Assembly: GCA_944332455.1 (NCBI GenBank)
Contig: CALVJY010000004.1
Coordinates: 62,001 to 126,000, forward strand
DNA from: an uncultured Clostridia bacterium
GTDB taxonomy: Bacteria > Bacillota > Clostridia > Christensenellales > HGM11417
DNA: 64,000 bases
Direction of reading: 5' to 3'
Of this stretch, positions 42,127-50,750 are shown piece after piece. The notes under the pieces were generated by a model. It made no database searches. It worked only from the letters and a program-made list of their open reading frames with translations, and was not told where the DNA came from. Position numbers and translations under genes: made by a program. How positions within the stretch are numbered: position 1 is the first letter of the stretch; every line of letters starts with the position of its first letter.

Positions 42127-43728
42127 TTATTCCGCGGGGGTGGCGGCAGAGGCCCCGACAGGTTTAGTGAGGGTCGGAAGCTCTCCGCCGGCCAGCCAGG
42201 CATTGATCGCAGACATGGTCTCCAGCTGCCAATTCACAAAGTTGTCAAAGGAAATACCGCTTCCTGTGAAAGCAGGCAGATTCAAGCTTTCCGTTCCCTT
42301 GACGATTTTCCAGCCAGAAACATAAGACGACTTTCGGATCCCTCCAATATAGGTTCCGGTACAAGAACCTTCGTAGGTATCATTCTTTATGGGGAAAGTA
42401 TTTACTATCTTCGTGGTAACACCTTCCTCTGTATCGATCCTCAATTCTCCGGACATTGTGCCAACTAAGCCGCCAATATTGCGAAGCCCCTTGTTGTTAT
42501 CCATTCCACCAGGAATAGAAGCACTGATTGTACAGTTTTCAACCTTATTCCCGTTCAGAATTACCGATGTGGTCCAGCCGATCAAACCGCCCAAATCACG
42601 GGTTCCGTAGATGTTGCAGCTTGATACAACACAACCGGAAATCGTTACGGCATTCTTTCCTTCCTCTAAAGAAGTTCTTTCGATATGCCCGACAATCCCG
42701 CCAATCTTGTCGCCTTCTCCGTCCTTATCTGCAGTTGTAATCGGATTATAAGCTTCAAAATAGACGCCCGTTACCTTACAATTCGAAATATCGACTTTGT
42801 ATTCTCCTTTTGTGGCATCATCGGCCTCAGAAGCAGCATAAAGACGTCCCACAATGCCGGCCATAACGCCGTTACTGCGCAAATATCCTCCGTTCACATG
42901 CACATTATCGACTGTCAGATCTCCTGCAACAACGCCGGTTAAGGCGGCAACATCCTTGCAATGATCCGGAGCCTCCGCAGAGCTGATGTTGATATACGGG
43001 CTTTCAAAGGTCAGATTTTTTACTTCGGCATTCGCAAGTCCGGCAAACAAACCGTAAAAACGATCTTTCCCCGAAGTCAGCAAACTCAAACCCGGCGTGT
43101 TGTTAGCTGTTGTAATGGTCAATCCTTTAATTGTCTGGCCGTTTCCATCAAGGACAATATTTTCAATAACAACGGTGCTCACGGTTCCCTCTTTATCAGC
43201 AAGAGGCACCCACTCGTAACCGGCAAGATTAATATCCGCTGTCAACTGATAATATGTTGTTTTTTTACCAGACTTAATAGCGGCAAGGTCCTCTTTTGTC
43301 GCAATTGCATAAGGGTTGCTGTCGGTTCCGGCGTTCTCTGTCGTCCCGTTCACACCCGTAAGGGTTTTAGACGGCGTGATAATGCCGCCGCCGCCCTCGC
43401 CGACCACGTTGTAGTACACAGAGATGGTCACACCGCGGTAGGACACAACAATCGTTTTTTGTCCAAGGCTGGAAGTATCCAGTTTCCCGTTATTCAAACC
43501 GGAAACAGACAGAATGGAATCTGTCAGGCTGACGGTGCGGGTATTCCCGTTGTCATAGGTGATGGTCAGCGAAAACTGTTTGGCCTCCACAGGCTCGTCT
43601 AACGAGTAGACGGCTTCGGGCGCATTGGTGAAGCTGATGGCTTCAACCTGGGTAAGGCTGCAGGCGGCCAAAGAGGCCAGCAGCGCGACGGCGGCCAAGA
43701 GGGCCACCAGCAGTTTGCTCTTTTTCAT
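42127..43728 (-). CDS. Surface lipoprotein with Ig-like and GLUG-type repeats
   Basis: The 533-residue protein has a lipoprotein signal, MKKSKLLVALLAAVALLASLAAC. Residues about 25-110 form an Ig-like segment with SLTITYDNGNTRTVSLTDSI and TIVVSYRGVTISVYYNV. From about residue 130 a parallel beta-type domain follows, with NPYAIATKEDLAAI, YYQLTADINLAGYEWVPL, LDGNGQTIKGLTI and repeated (I/L)GG(I/L)(V/I)G units characteristic of GLUG proteins. It ends in a P/T/A-rich tail. It lies 97 nt downstream of the prepilin gene on the same strand and is probably co-transcribed. It is likely a surface partner or adhesin. AGGAGAG precedes the ATG. Confidence 0.85.
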   Translation of the reverse strand: MKKSKLLVALLAAVALLASLAACSLTQVEAISFTNAPEAVYSLDEPVEAKQFSLTITYDNGNTRTVSLTDSILSVSGLNNGKLDTSSLGQKTIVVSYRGVTISVYYNVVGEGGGGIITPSKTLTGVNGTTENAGTDSNPYAIATKEDLAAIKSGKKTTYYQLTADINLAGYEWVPLADKEGTVSTVVIENIVLDGNGQTIKGLTITTANNTPGLSLLTSGKDRFYGLFAGLANAEVKNLTFESPYINISSAEAPDHCKDVAALTGVVAGDLTVDNVHVNGGYLRSNGVMAGIVGRLYAASEADDATKGEYKVDISNCKVTGVYFEAYNPITTADKDGEGDKIGGIVGHIERTSLEEGKNAVTISGCVVSSCNIYGTRDLGGLIGWTTSVILNGNKVENCTISASIPGGMDNNKGLRNIGGLVGTMSGELRIDTEEGVTTKIVNTFPIKNDTYEGSCTGTYIGGIRKSSYVSGWKIVKGTESLNLPAFTGSGISFDNFVNWQLETMSAINAWLAGGELPTLTKPVGASAATPAE

Positions 43729-43825
43729 ATTTTCTCTCCTTTTTCCCGGTTTGGCCGGGTTATTTCATTCGATAAAGCCTCTCTTTGGGGGCATCTTTTC
43801 CCAACCTAAGCTGATATGCGATCAC

Positions 43826-45127
43826 TTATGCCCCCGTAACTTCCGGGATCTCTGCAGAAGGATGAGCTGCTGTTACAATAAGATCGGCGATTTTCCCTTC
43901 ATTATCAAGCGCGATAATCCGGACATCCATGGTAGGAAAGCCTCCTTCCGCACTAATTGTTGGCCGATAGACGATGCTTAATGTGTGGATAGAAGGATAC
44001 GCCTCCATCAGATCCTTGGTAATAATCTCTTTTATAAAATTTTCTGAAGCCGCTGTTTTGCCAAGGGTCCCGATGGTCAGCCTTTTAACCTGCGCACCAG
44101 TCGATTCCGTCATCGGGAGAGCATAATAACCCATTTCGGAATCTGTGTGATAATTACTTTGACTTGCTCCTTTTGCCGGGATTGCTTTCGGAATTACTTT
44201 GATAAATGAATTGCCTTTCGCTACTCGCGCGGCAAAACTTTCGGCATCGATGGGATGACTAAGTTGGGAAGAAACTTCCAAAGAACTGAAAGCCGTTCCC
44301 TCAACTGCCACCTTTTGATTGGAAGCCGTAGTTGTAATCTTAGCGCCGGTTAACAGATTCAGAGGATTTTGTTCTTCTACCACAACAACTGTAATTGGAA
44401 GCTGAACATTCAAATCCTCTGCAGCTTCCAATAAGGCGGGCGTTCCGGACAAAACCTGAATACCATCTGCAAATACCACCTTCTTAACGGTTTTCGCATT
44501 TCCTTCCACGTCAACTCCAGTTGCCGTTGTATAGTATCCTTTTTCTCCTGTCCCAATAAATAATGTATTGTCTGGATTATAGGCTTCATAAATGGAAGTC
44601 AACGTTGCAATTGAAACGCCATCGAGCGCTTCATCTGGAGCCAGACTGTCGTATTCCGTTTTACCAGTTATATGCCGAAGTCCTTTCAAAAAGTTGGCCA
44701 ACTCGCCCTCGGTGTTCAGATAGATCTGCCCGGGAAGGACTTCCTCGATGGAATCTCTGGGCTCGGCAGCACTCACAGCTGTTCCTCCGACCGGAACAAC
44801 GCCGCGGGTAACCTCCACGTTGCCGGTATTCCGGTTATACCAGAACACGCCCTCGGACGAGGCGGGCCGGAAGGTGTAGAACTCCTCCTCGGTGTTGATG
44901 ATGTAGCGGATGTCGGGGGCCTGCAGGTCCTCCTCGTCCACGCCGTTCATCATGCAGTACTGCTTGACGATGGTGGACATGTTGCGGGCCGCGGCCTGAT
45001 CGTTGGCAAAGCGCGCGCTCTCGATGGCGCCCGAGAACGTCGGGATGAGCACCGCGGCCAGAATGCCGATGATGGCGATCACCACGATCAGCTCCACCAA
45101 GGTAAAGCCCTTTCTTTTTTGCTTCAT
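43826..45127 (-). CDS. Type IV prepilin/pseudopilin with a long C-terminal domain
   Basis: The 433-residue protein starts MKQKRKGFTLVELIVVIAII, the class III signal with cleavage after Gly and the conserved Glu at mature position 5, followed by the hydrophobic pilin helix. Pilins are usually 130-200 residues; this one has about 250 more after a normal alpha-beta head (up to about residue 150). The extension contains VVVEEQNPLNLLTGAKITTTA and GALE-free beta-rich stretches and no family I know. At DNA level the first third is G+C-rich and the last two thirds are visibly A+T-richer, so the C-terminal part may have been acquired. CAAGGAGG precedes the ATG. It heads an operon with the GLUG lipoprotein; no pilus assembly genes are in the window. 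Confidence 0.88.
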   Translation of the reverse strand: MKQKRKGFTLVELIVVIAIIGILAAVLIPTFSGAIESARFANDQAAARNMSTIVKQYCMMNGVDEEDLQAPDIRYIINTEEEFYTFRPASSEGVFWYNRNTGNVEVTRGVVPVGGTAVSAAEPRDSIEEVLPGQIYLNTEGELANFLKGLRHITGKTEYDSLAPDEALDGVSIATLTSIYEAYNPDNTLFIGTGEKGYYTTATGVDVEGNAKTVKKVVFADGIQVLSGTPALLEAAEDLNVQLPITVVVVEEQNPLNLLTGAKITTTASNQKVAVEGTAFSSLEVSSQLSHPIDAESFAARVAKGNSFIKVIPKAIPAKGASQSNYHTDSEMGYYALPMTESTGAQVKRLTIGTLGKTAASENFIKEIITKDLMEAYPSIHTLSIVYRPTISAEGGFPTMDVRIIALDNEGKIADLIVTAAHPSAEIPEVTGA

Positions 45128-45129
45128 GG

Positions 45130-45345
45130 TTTCCTCCTTGTGTTTTTCGCGAGGCCCTCCGCTTTTCCGGATGTCTCTGTGTCTGTTCCTTGTTCGAGGC
45201 CGCCGGTCTGCCGGCCCCTCTGTGTCTGCCTTTTCCCTCGCGAGGCCCTCCGGCTTCCCGGACGCCTCTGTGTTCTGTTCCCCGCTTGCCGGAGTGGCCT
45301 TTTGCGCCCTTCCGTCTTCCAAGGCCTCCGCCCTTCCTCCGGGGC
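45130..45345 (-). repeat. Three or four hairpin units with constant linkers in the prepilin leader
   Basis: On the minus strand, units of about 47 bp contain ACACAGAG or AGACACAGAG followed by a stem: GAGGCGTCCGG-GAAG-CCGGAGGGCCTC, GAGGGGCCGG-CAGA-CCGGCGGCCTC and GAGACATCCGG-AAAA-GCGGAGGGCCTC. Inner arms differ but pair (TCCGG/CCGGA against GCCGG/CCGGC). Confidence 0.7.
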
Positions 45346-45644
45346 CTCTTTTCCTGTGGTGTTTCCACCGGGCGCCGACGGGCGCCGTCGGCGCCGGGAA
45401 GGCACGCTATGGCCCCTCCCGCTCAGGGAAAAGCCCGTGGTGTGTGCCGGTCTTCTCCCCGCTCGTTCGGAGCGCTTCCGCGCCCTCGGGAAGTCTCATG
45501 AGTCCCTTCCTCCGGCCGCTTCCGCCTTGCTTTTCCCGCCCCGCCCTCTTTCGGTCCCCTTTGCAGTCCGCTTTGGCCGGGCAAATTCGGGGCGTACTTT
45601 CCGGGTGCCGACGCCTCTGAAGAGAAGGCTCTTATTCCTGAACT

Positions 45645-45815
45645 GTTGCAGGGCCGAAGATCGGACATCTGCAAAAGCCGGGAGTGGGCGTGCCTTCCGG
45701 GTGCCGACGGCACCTCCCAACAAGAGGCTTTTCTGTCTCTGCCCGTTGCAGGGCCGAAGATCGGACATCTGCAAAAGCCGGATTGGGCGCGCCTTCCGGG
45801 TGCCGACGGCACCTC
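45645..45815 (-). repeat. Two roughly 98-bp direct repeats in the prepilin leader
   Basis: GTTGCAGGGCCGAAGATCGG, continuing to CATCTGCAAAAGCCGG, occurs at 45651 and 45748, each followed by GGGCG(T/C)GCCTTCCGGGTGCC and GACGGCACCTCC. Each copy holds a TTGCAG/CTGCAA hairpin with an inner CCGA/TCGG and a GTGCC/GGCAC hairpin. Confidence 0.8.
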
Positions 45816-45818
45816 CGA

Positions 45819-45947
45819 AAAGGTATACCTTTATAGAAGCCTGTGCGCTCTCCGCATCTTGCGGCGGGGGCGCTTTTTTTCTGCCCTTTGGGCAGGATCC
45901 CCTTCCGAAATTATGTAATTTTTTTGCTTCCACAAAGGTATACCTTT
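45819..45947. mobile_element. 129-bp MITE-like element with 22-bp terminal inverted repeats
   Basis: Both ends carry the palindrome AAAGGTATACCTTT (45819-45832 and 45934-45947), extended inward as ATAGAAGC and GCTTCCAC, giving 20 of 22 matching positions. The interior has two small hairpins (CTGCCC/GGGCAG and CTCCGCATC...GCGG-like) and no gene. No transposase is nearby and no target duplication is obvious. Confidence 0.5.
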
Positions 45948-45979
45948 CTAAAAGGCCGAACGGGATCTTCGGTGCCTTT

Positions 45980-46007
45980 ATTATACCACAAAATCCGGAT
46001 TTGTCAA
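45980..46007 (-). promoter_or_regulatory. Promoter of the prepilin operon, with a leader of about 850 nt
   Basis: Minus-strand TTGACA, 16 bp, TATAAT. No other start codon with a ribosome binding site intervenes before the prepilin gene, so the message would contain all the repeats of 45130-45947. Confidence 0.65.
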
Positions 46008-46168
46008 GTCCAAATGTAACGAACGGTAGGATTTTTGTCATGAACGGTAAAAAAAATTTTTTCATGCCCCGTTTTCAGCCCGTTTTTTTCAAAAATCCGT
46101 CCTTCTCCCCTCTTGCGGGCCGAAGTCGGAACATGCGGTCTTGCAATTGAAATTTATCAATATCTTGC

Positions 46169-46184
46169 TGTTTCACGGGGAACA
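46169..46184. promoter_or_regulatory. parS-like site for ParB
   Basis: TGTTTCACGGGGAACA matches the parS consensus TGTTTCACGTGAAACA at 14 of 16 positions, with the left half intact. It lies about 15 kb from parB and the origin-like region. Confidence 0.55.
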
Positions 46185-46235
46185 AGCTGAAATTTTGTCC
46201 GGAAGCGCCTGCCCTGTCTGTGTCATGCTGTGTAA

Positions 46236-46900
46236 AGAGCGCGGCGCGAAAGCCGCTCTTTCAGACCGCCCGTTTCAACCTGATCCTGCGTCAAGACAAA
46301 CTTTACAAAGCGGCGTTTTCCGCCCCCGTTTTCTGGGAAAGAGGGCATTTACCTCCCTTCCAAAAACGCCCCGGCCCCTCCTTCTGTCCTTATACAAGAG
46401 AGCGGCCTTGGAAGCCGCCTCCAAAGGCGGCGGAATCAGTCTTGTTCCCCCCGGCAGGAGGGCCTCGGAAGCCCCTTCCAAAAGGCGGCGGAAGCCTCCT
46501 CGTTCTCCCCCAAAAGAGGGGGGGGGGAGGGACCCTCCTTGTTTCCCCCGGCAGGAGGGCCTCGGAAGCCGCCTTGCTTTTCCCAAAAGGAGGGCCTCGA
46601 AATTCTCCTCACTTCATCTCTCTTCCGGCCTCTTTCTTGCCCTCTCGGAAGGGCCTTTTCCCCGCCTTCCTCTCCCTCTTGCGCAAAAAAAAGACCGGGG
46701 AGCAGCCTCTCGCCCCCGGTAAAGATCTCCTCCGGCCTGCGGGAGGGCAGGGCCGCACGAAAAATACCGGGCCTAAGCAGCGGGTTCCGTTTAAGGGTTT
46801 TCCGTCCGGCCTGCGGTGGTTCAGGACTATACCGGAGGAATGTCCGGACCCGGTCGGTAAAGTTTTCCGCCCGGCCCGCGGGAGGGTTCAGGCATATCCG
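46236..46900. other. G+C-rich gap with degenerate repeats, no gene
   Basis: A hairpin AAAGAGCG/CGCTCTTT lies at 46236-46262. GGAGGGCCTCGGAAGCC or GGAAGCCGCCT-like strings recur at about 46410, 46455, 46555 and 46585. CCGGCC(T/C)GCGG(G/T) recurs at 46733, 46808 and 46873. I find no reading frame with a ribosome binding site. Confidence 0.55.
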
Positions 46901-46924
46901 GCTTGCGGGGCGTACAGGCGCATG

Positions 46925-46956
46925 AAAAAAGAGACCGGAGAAAGTCCGGTCTCTTT
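46925..46956 (-). terminator. Terminator of the 47030 lipoprotein gene
   Basis: AAAGAGACCGGA/TCCGGTCTCTTT; the minus strand continues into TTTTTC. Confidence 0.85.
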
Positions 46957-47029
46957 GGGATTCGGTTGGGGGCGGCGGCGCCAAACGCGGCGATCACGCG
47001 GGCCTGCCATTTCTTTCAAGTCAGGGCGC

Positions 47030-48538
47030 TCAGTCCTCGTCGGAGGAGCTTTGGGCGGCCTCGTAGGCCTCCTGATCGGCCACCGACCACTGGCCGAGGC
47101 GGACCTCGGTGAAGAAGTCCTCGCCGGTGTCCTCGTCGGTCTCCTTGACGGCGTAGTAGAGGTAGCCGGTGTAGTCGCCGGTCGTGTTGATGAAGTAGGC
47201 CACGCCGTCCATCACCGCGGGCTTGAGGTAGGTGGTGTTGACCCCGTTCTCGGTGTAGAACACGGGATCCTTGCCGAAGGCGGGCAGGGAAAGCTCCTCT
47301 GCGGTGATGTCCACCGAGCAGAGGCGGCTGTCGGCGTCGGCGTAGTAGAGGGTGTTGCCCTCCAGCTTGAACACCGTGAAGGTGCCGCGGAGGATGTTCT
47401 TGAGGGCGGTGGGGCTCTCCGAGCCGGTGAAGATGCTGCCGGAGGCCGAGACCTGCACCAGATAGTTGACCTCGTCGGAGGTGATCTGCGCCAGCATGCC
47501 CTGGTCATAGCTTAGGGGCATGAGGTTGGACAGGGCGGGTCCGGCGATGGAATTGGAGAGCATGCGGATCTCGCCGGCGGCGTTCATGACGTAGTAGTAG
47601 GTGGCCGCCGTGCTGCCGTCGGTGGTGCCGTCGTTGCGGGAGAAGAAGATGTCTCCGTTCTTGACGAACAGCGGGGTGACCGAAAGCGCAGGATCCTGGT
47701 AGCAGTCCGCCTCGGCCGCGGCCGAACCGTAGATGAATTTCTGGGTGAGCAGCTTGCCGTTTTTGTCGGTGATCTCCTGGGGATCGCCGCCGGCCATGGA
47801 GACCTTGCTGAACTTGTTGTAGTCCTCGTCGCCCTCCTCCATCGCGCCGGTCTTGGGCACGGCCTGGGTGAAGTAGACAAAGCCGTCGTCGGCCAGCACG
47901 GGGGTGTTGGTCACCTTTTCGGCGATGCGCGTGGAAGCCCCGGTGGCGGTGTTGATCGACCAGACGCCGGTGTAGCTCTGGCTGACGCCGTCCTCGTCGT
48001 TCTCGCTGTAGGAGGAGACGTAGACGAAGTAGACCGTGCCGTCCAGCTCCACAAAGGTGTAGTTGAAGCTGTTGGAGCCGATCAGCGCCAGACGCCGGGA
48101 TCCCTGGCCGTCCAGCCCGCAGACGTAGACTTCGGTGTAGGAAGTCAGCAGGTTGCCGTCACGGTCCTTTTCCTGAGAGGGGGTCAGATAGAACAGCTGA
48201 TCTCCGAAGATCCAGATCCCGGCCGAGGTGCCGGAGGAATAGAAGATCTTGGGGACCACCACCCGGGCGGTGTCGGCCTGGGGGACGTTGTCGGCGCCCA
48301 CCTTCGCGTACATGATGCTGCCCTTGATGGGGGTGCCGAAGGTGTTGTCGGCGGTGTTGGATTCCTGGCCGTTGACGAAGTAGACATAGTCGCCCTTGCG
48401 GACCACCATGGTGCCGTTGCCGGTCACCGCGTCGGAGGCCGAGGGGGTCTCGGTCACATACTCGAAGCCGCCGCAGCCGGTCAGCAGCAGGCAGCCGAGC
48501 AGCAGGATCGAGCACAGTCTGAGCACTTTTTTGAACAT
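47030..48538 (-). CDS. Lipoprotein with beta-propeller-like (DUF5050-type) repeats
   Basis: The 502-residue protein begins MFKKVLRLCSILLLGCLLLTGC, a lipoprotein signal with the lipid cysteine at 22. The mature part has repeated (Y/V)(V/I)YFV or IFFS strands separated by about 45 residues (GDYVYFVNGQ, GDQLFYLTPS, DGTVYFVYVS, DGFVYFTQAV, NGDIFFSRND, GNTLYYADAD, DGVAYFINTT). This is typical of DUF5050/prolow-density-receptor-like propellers on cell surfaces. The C-terminus is acidic and serine-rich. The promoter is at 48608-48636. It is divergent from the Pro-rich protein gene at 48698. Probably a surface binding protein; ligand unknown. Confidence 0.85.
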   Translation of the reverse strand: MFKKVLRLCSILLLGCLLLTGCGGFEYVTETPSASDAVTGNGTMVVRKGDYVYFVNGQESNTADNTFGTPIKGSIMYAKVGADNVPQADTARVVVPKIFYSSGTSAGIWIFGDQLFYLTPSQEKDRDGNLLTSYTEVYVCGLDGQGSRRLALIGSNSFNYTFVELDGTVYFVYVSSYSENDEDGVSQSYTGVWSINTATGASTRIAEKVTNTPVLADDGFVYFTQAVPKTGAMEEGDEDYNKFSKVSMAGGDPQEITDKNGKLLTQKFIYGSAAAEADCYQDPALSVTPLFVKNGDIFFSRNDGTTDGSTAATYYYVMNAAGEIRMLSNSIAGPALSNLMPLSYDQGMLAQITSDEVNYLVQVSASGSIFTGSESPTALKNILRGTFTVFKLEGNTLYYADADSRLCSVDITAEELSLPAFGKDPVFYTENGVNTTYLKPAVMDGVAYFINTTGDYTGYLYYAVKETDEDTGEDFFTEVRLGQWSVADQEAYEAAQSSSDED

Positions 48539-48607
48539 GGCTTAAGCTCCTTTGTTCCGGGCGTTCCGGACTTTCGGCCCGGAGCGCGCATAATCGTACG
48601 TTACAAT

Positions 48608-48660
48608 ATTATATAATAGTTTGGAAAGTTAGGCAAATCATTTGCCCGAATTTCGGGCAA
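48608..48660. promoter_or_regulatory. Promoter of the 47030 gene and a palindrome in the divergent region
   Basis: Minus-strand TTGCCT, 17 bp, TATAAT (48608-48636). TTGCCCGAATTTCGGGCAA (48642-48660) is a perfect palindrome just upstream of the -35 box; on the plus strand it is followed by CTTTTTTT, so it could be an operator or a terminator. Confidence 0.65.
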
Positions 48661-48697
48661 CTTTTTTTAAAAATTTGTCCGAGGAGGTCTTTTCGAC

Positions 48698-49069
48698 ATG
48701 AAAAAACACCCTTCCGCCCCCTCTTCCGGGGCCAGATCCCCTCTTCCGGGGCTGCTGTCCGCCCTCCCGCCCGAAGTGCTGAGCGGGCTGATTTCCTCCC
48801 TGACCGCCGGAAGATCCGGCCAGAATCCCCCTGCAAACGCCCCCTTCGCCCCCGGACAGCGACCGCCTTCCGCCCCCGGACCGGCCTCCGGCTCCCGGAA
48901 CGCGCCAGACGGCGGGGGGAACGTTCCGACGGCTTCGCACGGGCAGCAGTGGCGGGAGGGGCCGCCCAATCCGGACTTTCCCAACCCCAAGGAGCACGCC
49001 TTCCGGGATCTGCTGCTCCGGCACGAGGCCCTCTCCCGCAAGATCGACCGTGACAACCGGCCGACCTGA
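48698..49069 (+). CDS. Proline/glycine-rich small protein of unknown function
   Basis: A 123-residue protein, MKKHPSAPSSGARSPLPGLL at the start, with a short helical segment (GLLSALPPEVLSGLISSLTAG) at about 17-38, a long P/G/N/S-rich part that should be disordered (about 40-90), and a charged helical end (HAFRDLLLRHEALSRKIDRD). GAGGAGG lies 10 nt before the ATG, which supports a real gene despite its low complexity. No signal peptide is seen. The helix-disorder-helix plan resembles small spore-forming accessory proteins, but no family is recognised. Confidence 0.55.
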   Translation: MKKHPSAPSSGARSPLPGLLSALPPEVLSGLISSLTAGRSGQNPPANAPFAPGQRPPSAPGPASGSRNAPDGGGNVPTASHGQQWREGPPNPDFPNPKEHAFRDLLLRHEALSRKIDRDNRPT

Positions 49070-49099
49070 AGCAGACAAGGCAGAATTTTCCCCGTTTCA

Positions 49100-49330
49100 G
49101 GGCGTGCAGAGGTGCCTTCAGGCACCTAAATAAGGATCGTTTTTTACAGAAAGGCCGAGGAAGCAGGAAATTTCGTTAAAAGCCTGAACTATTCCAGGGC
49201 GTACAGAAGTGCCTGTGGCACCGGAAAAAAGCTGTTTGCCCGCCGGAAGTTTGAGGAGGCAGAGCATGAAGCGAAAAGTCTATACTCTTTCAGGGCGTAC
49301 AGGATGTGCCTTCAGGCACCTATCAGCGCG
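49100..49330. repeat. Three REP-like GTGCC/GGCAC modules with GGGCGTACAG
   Basis: AGGTGCCTTCAGGCACCT (49108), AGTGCCTGTGGCACC (49208) and TGTGCCTTCAGGCACCT (49305) each follow CAGGGCGT(G/A)CAG at about 100-bp spacing. The gap holds no gene other than the hisS promoter region. Confidence 0.8.
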
Positions 49331-49389
49331 GTTTATGCAAGCGTAAAGCAAAACCGAGGGCAGATCGCGGGGGAAGAAAGCCCAAAGAT

Positions 49390-49418
49390 TTGACATGACC
49401 TGATAATTATTATATAAT
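49390..49418 (+). promoter_or_regulatory. Promoter of hisS
   Basis: TTGACA, 17 bp, TATAAT. The leader of about 75 nt is too short for a T-box. Confidence 0.85.
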
Positions 49419-49499
49419 AGTAAGACCTGTACCGTTTGACCGGGAAAACGGCCGAAGAAACGGAAACATTCAACAGGGGATCTGAAAGGGCATCGCAAT

Positions 49500-50750
49500 A
49501 TGATCAACATACCCAAGGGAACCAAAGACGTTTTGCCGGACGAGTCGGCCAAGTGGCAGTATCTGGAGGCCAGGGCCCGCGAGACCGCCCGCCTGTTCGG
49601 CTATCGGGAGATCCGCACCCCGGTGTTCGAGCACACCGAGCTGTTTTTGCGCGGGGTGGGCGGGACCACGGACATCGTCAACAAGGAGATGTACACCTTT
49701 CTGGACAAGGGGGGGCGCTCCGTCACCTTAAAGCCCGAGGGCACGGCGGGCGCGGTCCGCTGTTTCATTGAAAAGGGGCTGTACAACGCCCCCATGCCGC
49801 TGGGGACCTACTATTTTACCCCGGTGTTCCGCTACGAAAACCCCCAGAGCGGGCGGCTGCGGGAGCATCATCAGTTCGGCGTGGAGGTGTTCGGCTCGGC
49901 CTCGCCCCGCACCGACGCCGAGATCATCCTGCTGGCCGACACCTACTTCCGCTCGCTGGGCATCGAGGGGCTGACCGTGCATCTGAACTCCATCGGCTGT
50001 CCCGACTGCCGCCCGGCCTACCAACAGGCCCTGCGGGAATTTTACGCCGGGCACCTGGAAGAGCTCTGCCCCACCTGCCGGGAGCGGCTGGACAAGAACC
50101 CCATGCGCATCCTGGACTGCAAGGAGCCGGGCTGCGCCGCCCTGAACCGGGGGGCGCCCAGAACGCTGGACTTTTTGTGCGGGGCCTGCCGGGACCACTT
50201 TGCGGCTTTGCAGGAACTGTTGACCGAGGCCGGGATCCCCTTCGAGGTGGACACCGGCATCGTGCGGGGGCTGGATTACTACACCAAGACGGTGTTCGAG
50301 TTCGTCTCCGAATTTCTGGGGGCCAAGAGCACGGTGTGCGGGGGCGGAAGGTACGACAACCTGGTGGAGTCGCTGGGCGGCAAGCCCACGCCGGCGGCCG
50401 GCTTCGGCCTGGGGCTGGAGCGGCTGATCCTCACCCTGGAAAACATGGGGCTTCCCCTGCCCGATCCCGAGCCGGTGCGCATTTACCTGCTGCCCATCGG
50501 GGCGGAGACCGTGGAGCCGGCCTTTGCGCTGTGCAACCGGCTGCGCCGGGCGGGCATTCCGGCCCGGACCGACTGCATGGACCGCTCGGTCAAGGCGCAG
50601 TTCAAGTATGCGGACAAGCTGGGCGTCCCCTTTGTGGGCGTTCTGGGGGGCGAGGAATTGCAAAAGCAGGCCGTCCGCCTCAAAAATATGGCGACTTCCG
50701 AGGAGAAAGAAGTCGCCTGGGCCGAGCTGCCCGCCCTGCTGAAGGCCTGA
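49500..50750 (+). CDS. hisS: Histidyl-tRNA synthetase
   Basis: HisRS charges tRNA-His. The 416-residue class II synthetase starts INIPKGTKDVLPDESAKW and shows motif 1 around FGYREIRTPVFEHTELF, motif 2 FTPVFRYENPQSGRLREHHQFGVE, the His-A loop GIVRGLDYYTKTVFEF, GGGRYDNLV, and motif 3 AAGFGLGLERL. The C-terminal anticodon-binding domain runs from about 330 (V-R-I-Y-L-L-P-I-G) to the end. GAAAGGG lies 9 nt before the ATG. aspS follows 564 nt downstream, the usual Firmicutes order, but with an unusual repeat array in between. Confidence 0.98.
   Translation: MINIPKGTKDVLPDESAKWQYLEARARETARLFGYREIRTPVFEHTELFLRGVGGTTDIVNKEMYTFLDKGGRSVTLKPEGTAGAVRCFIEKGLYNAPMPLGTYYFTPVFRYENPQSGRLREHHQFGVEVFGSASPRTDAEIILLADTYFRSLGIEGLTVHLNSIGCPDCRPAYQQALREFYAGHLEELCPTCRERLDKNPMRILDCKEPGCAALNRGAPRTLDFLCGACRDHFAALQELLTEAGIPFEVDTGIVRGLDYYTKTVFEFVSEFLGAKSTVCGGGRYDNLVESLGGKPTPAAGFGLGLERLILTLENMGLPLPDPEPVRIYLLPIGAETVEPAFALCNRLRRAGIPARTDCMDRSVKAQFKYADKLGVPFVGVLGGEELQKQAVRLKNMATSEEKEVAWAELPALLKA

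Noticed and set aside
43745-43766. Terminator between the prepilin and lipoprotein genes
   Set aside because: CCCGG/CCGGG can pair, but on the coding (minus) strand it is followed by AAAAAGG, not Ts, so the two genes are treated as one operon.
46141-46722. A 193-residue plus-strand frame in the pilin upstream gap
   Set aside because: No ribosome binding site, low-complexity Pro/Arg-rich translation, and it spans degenerate DNA repeats.
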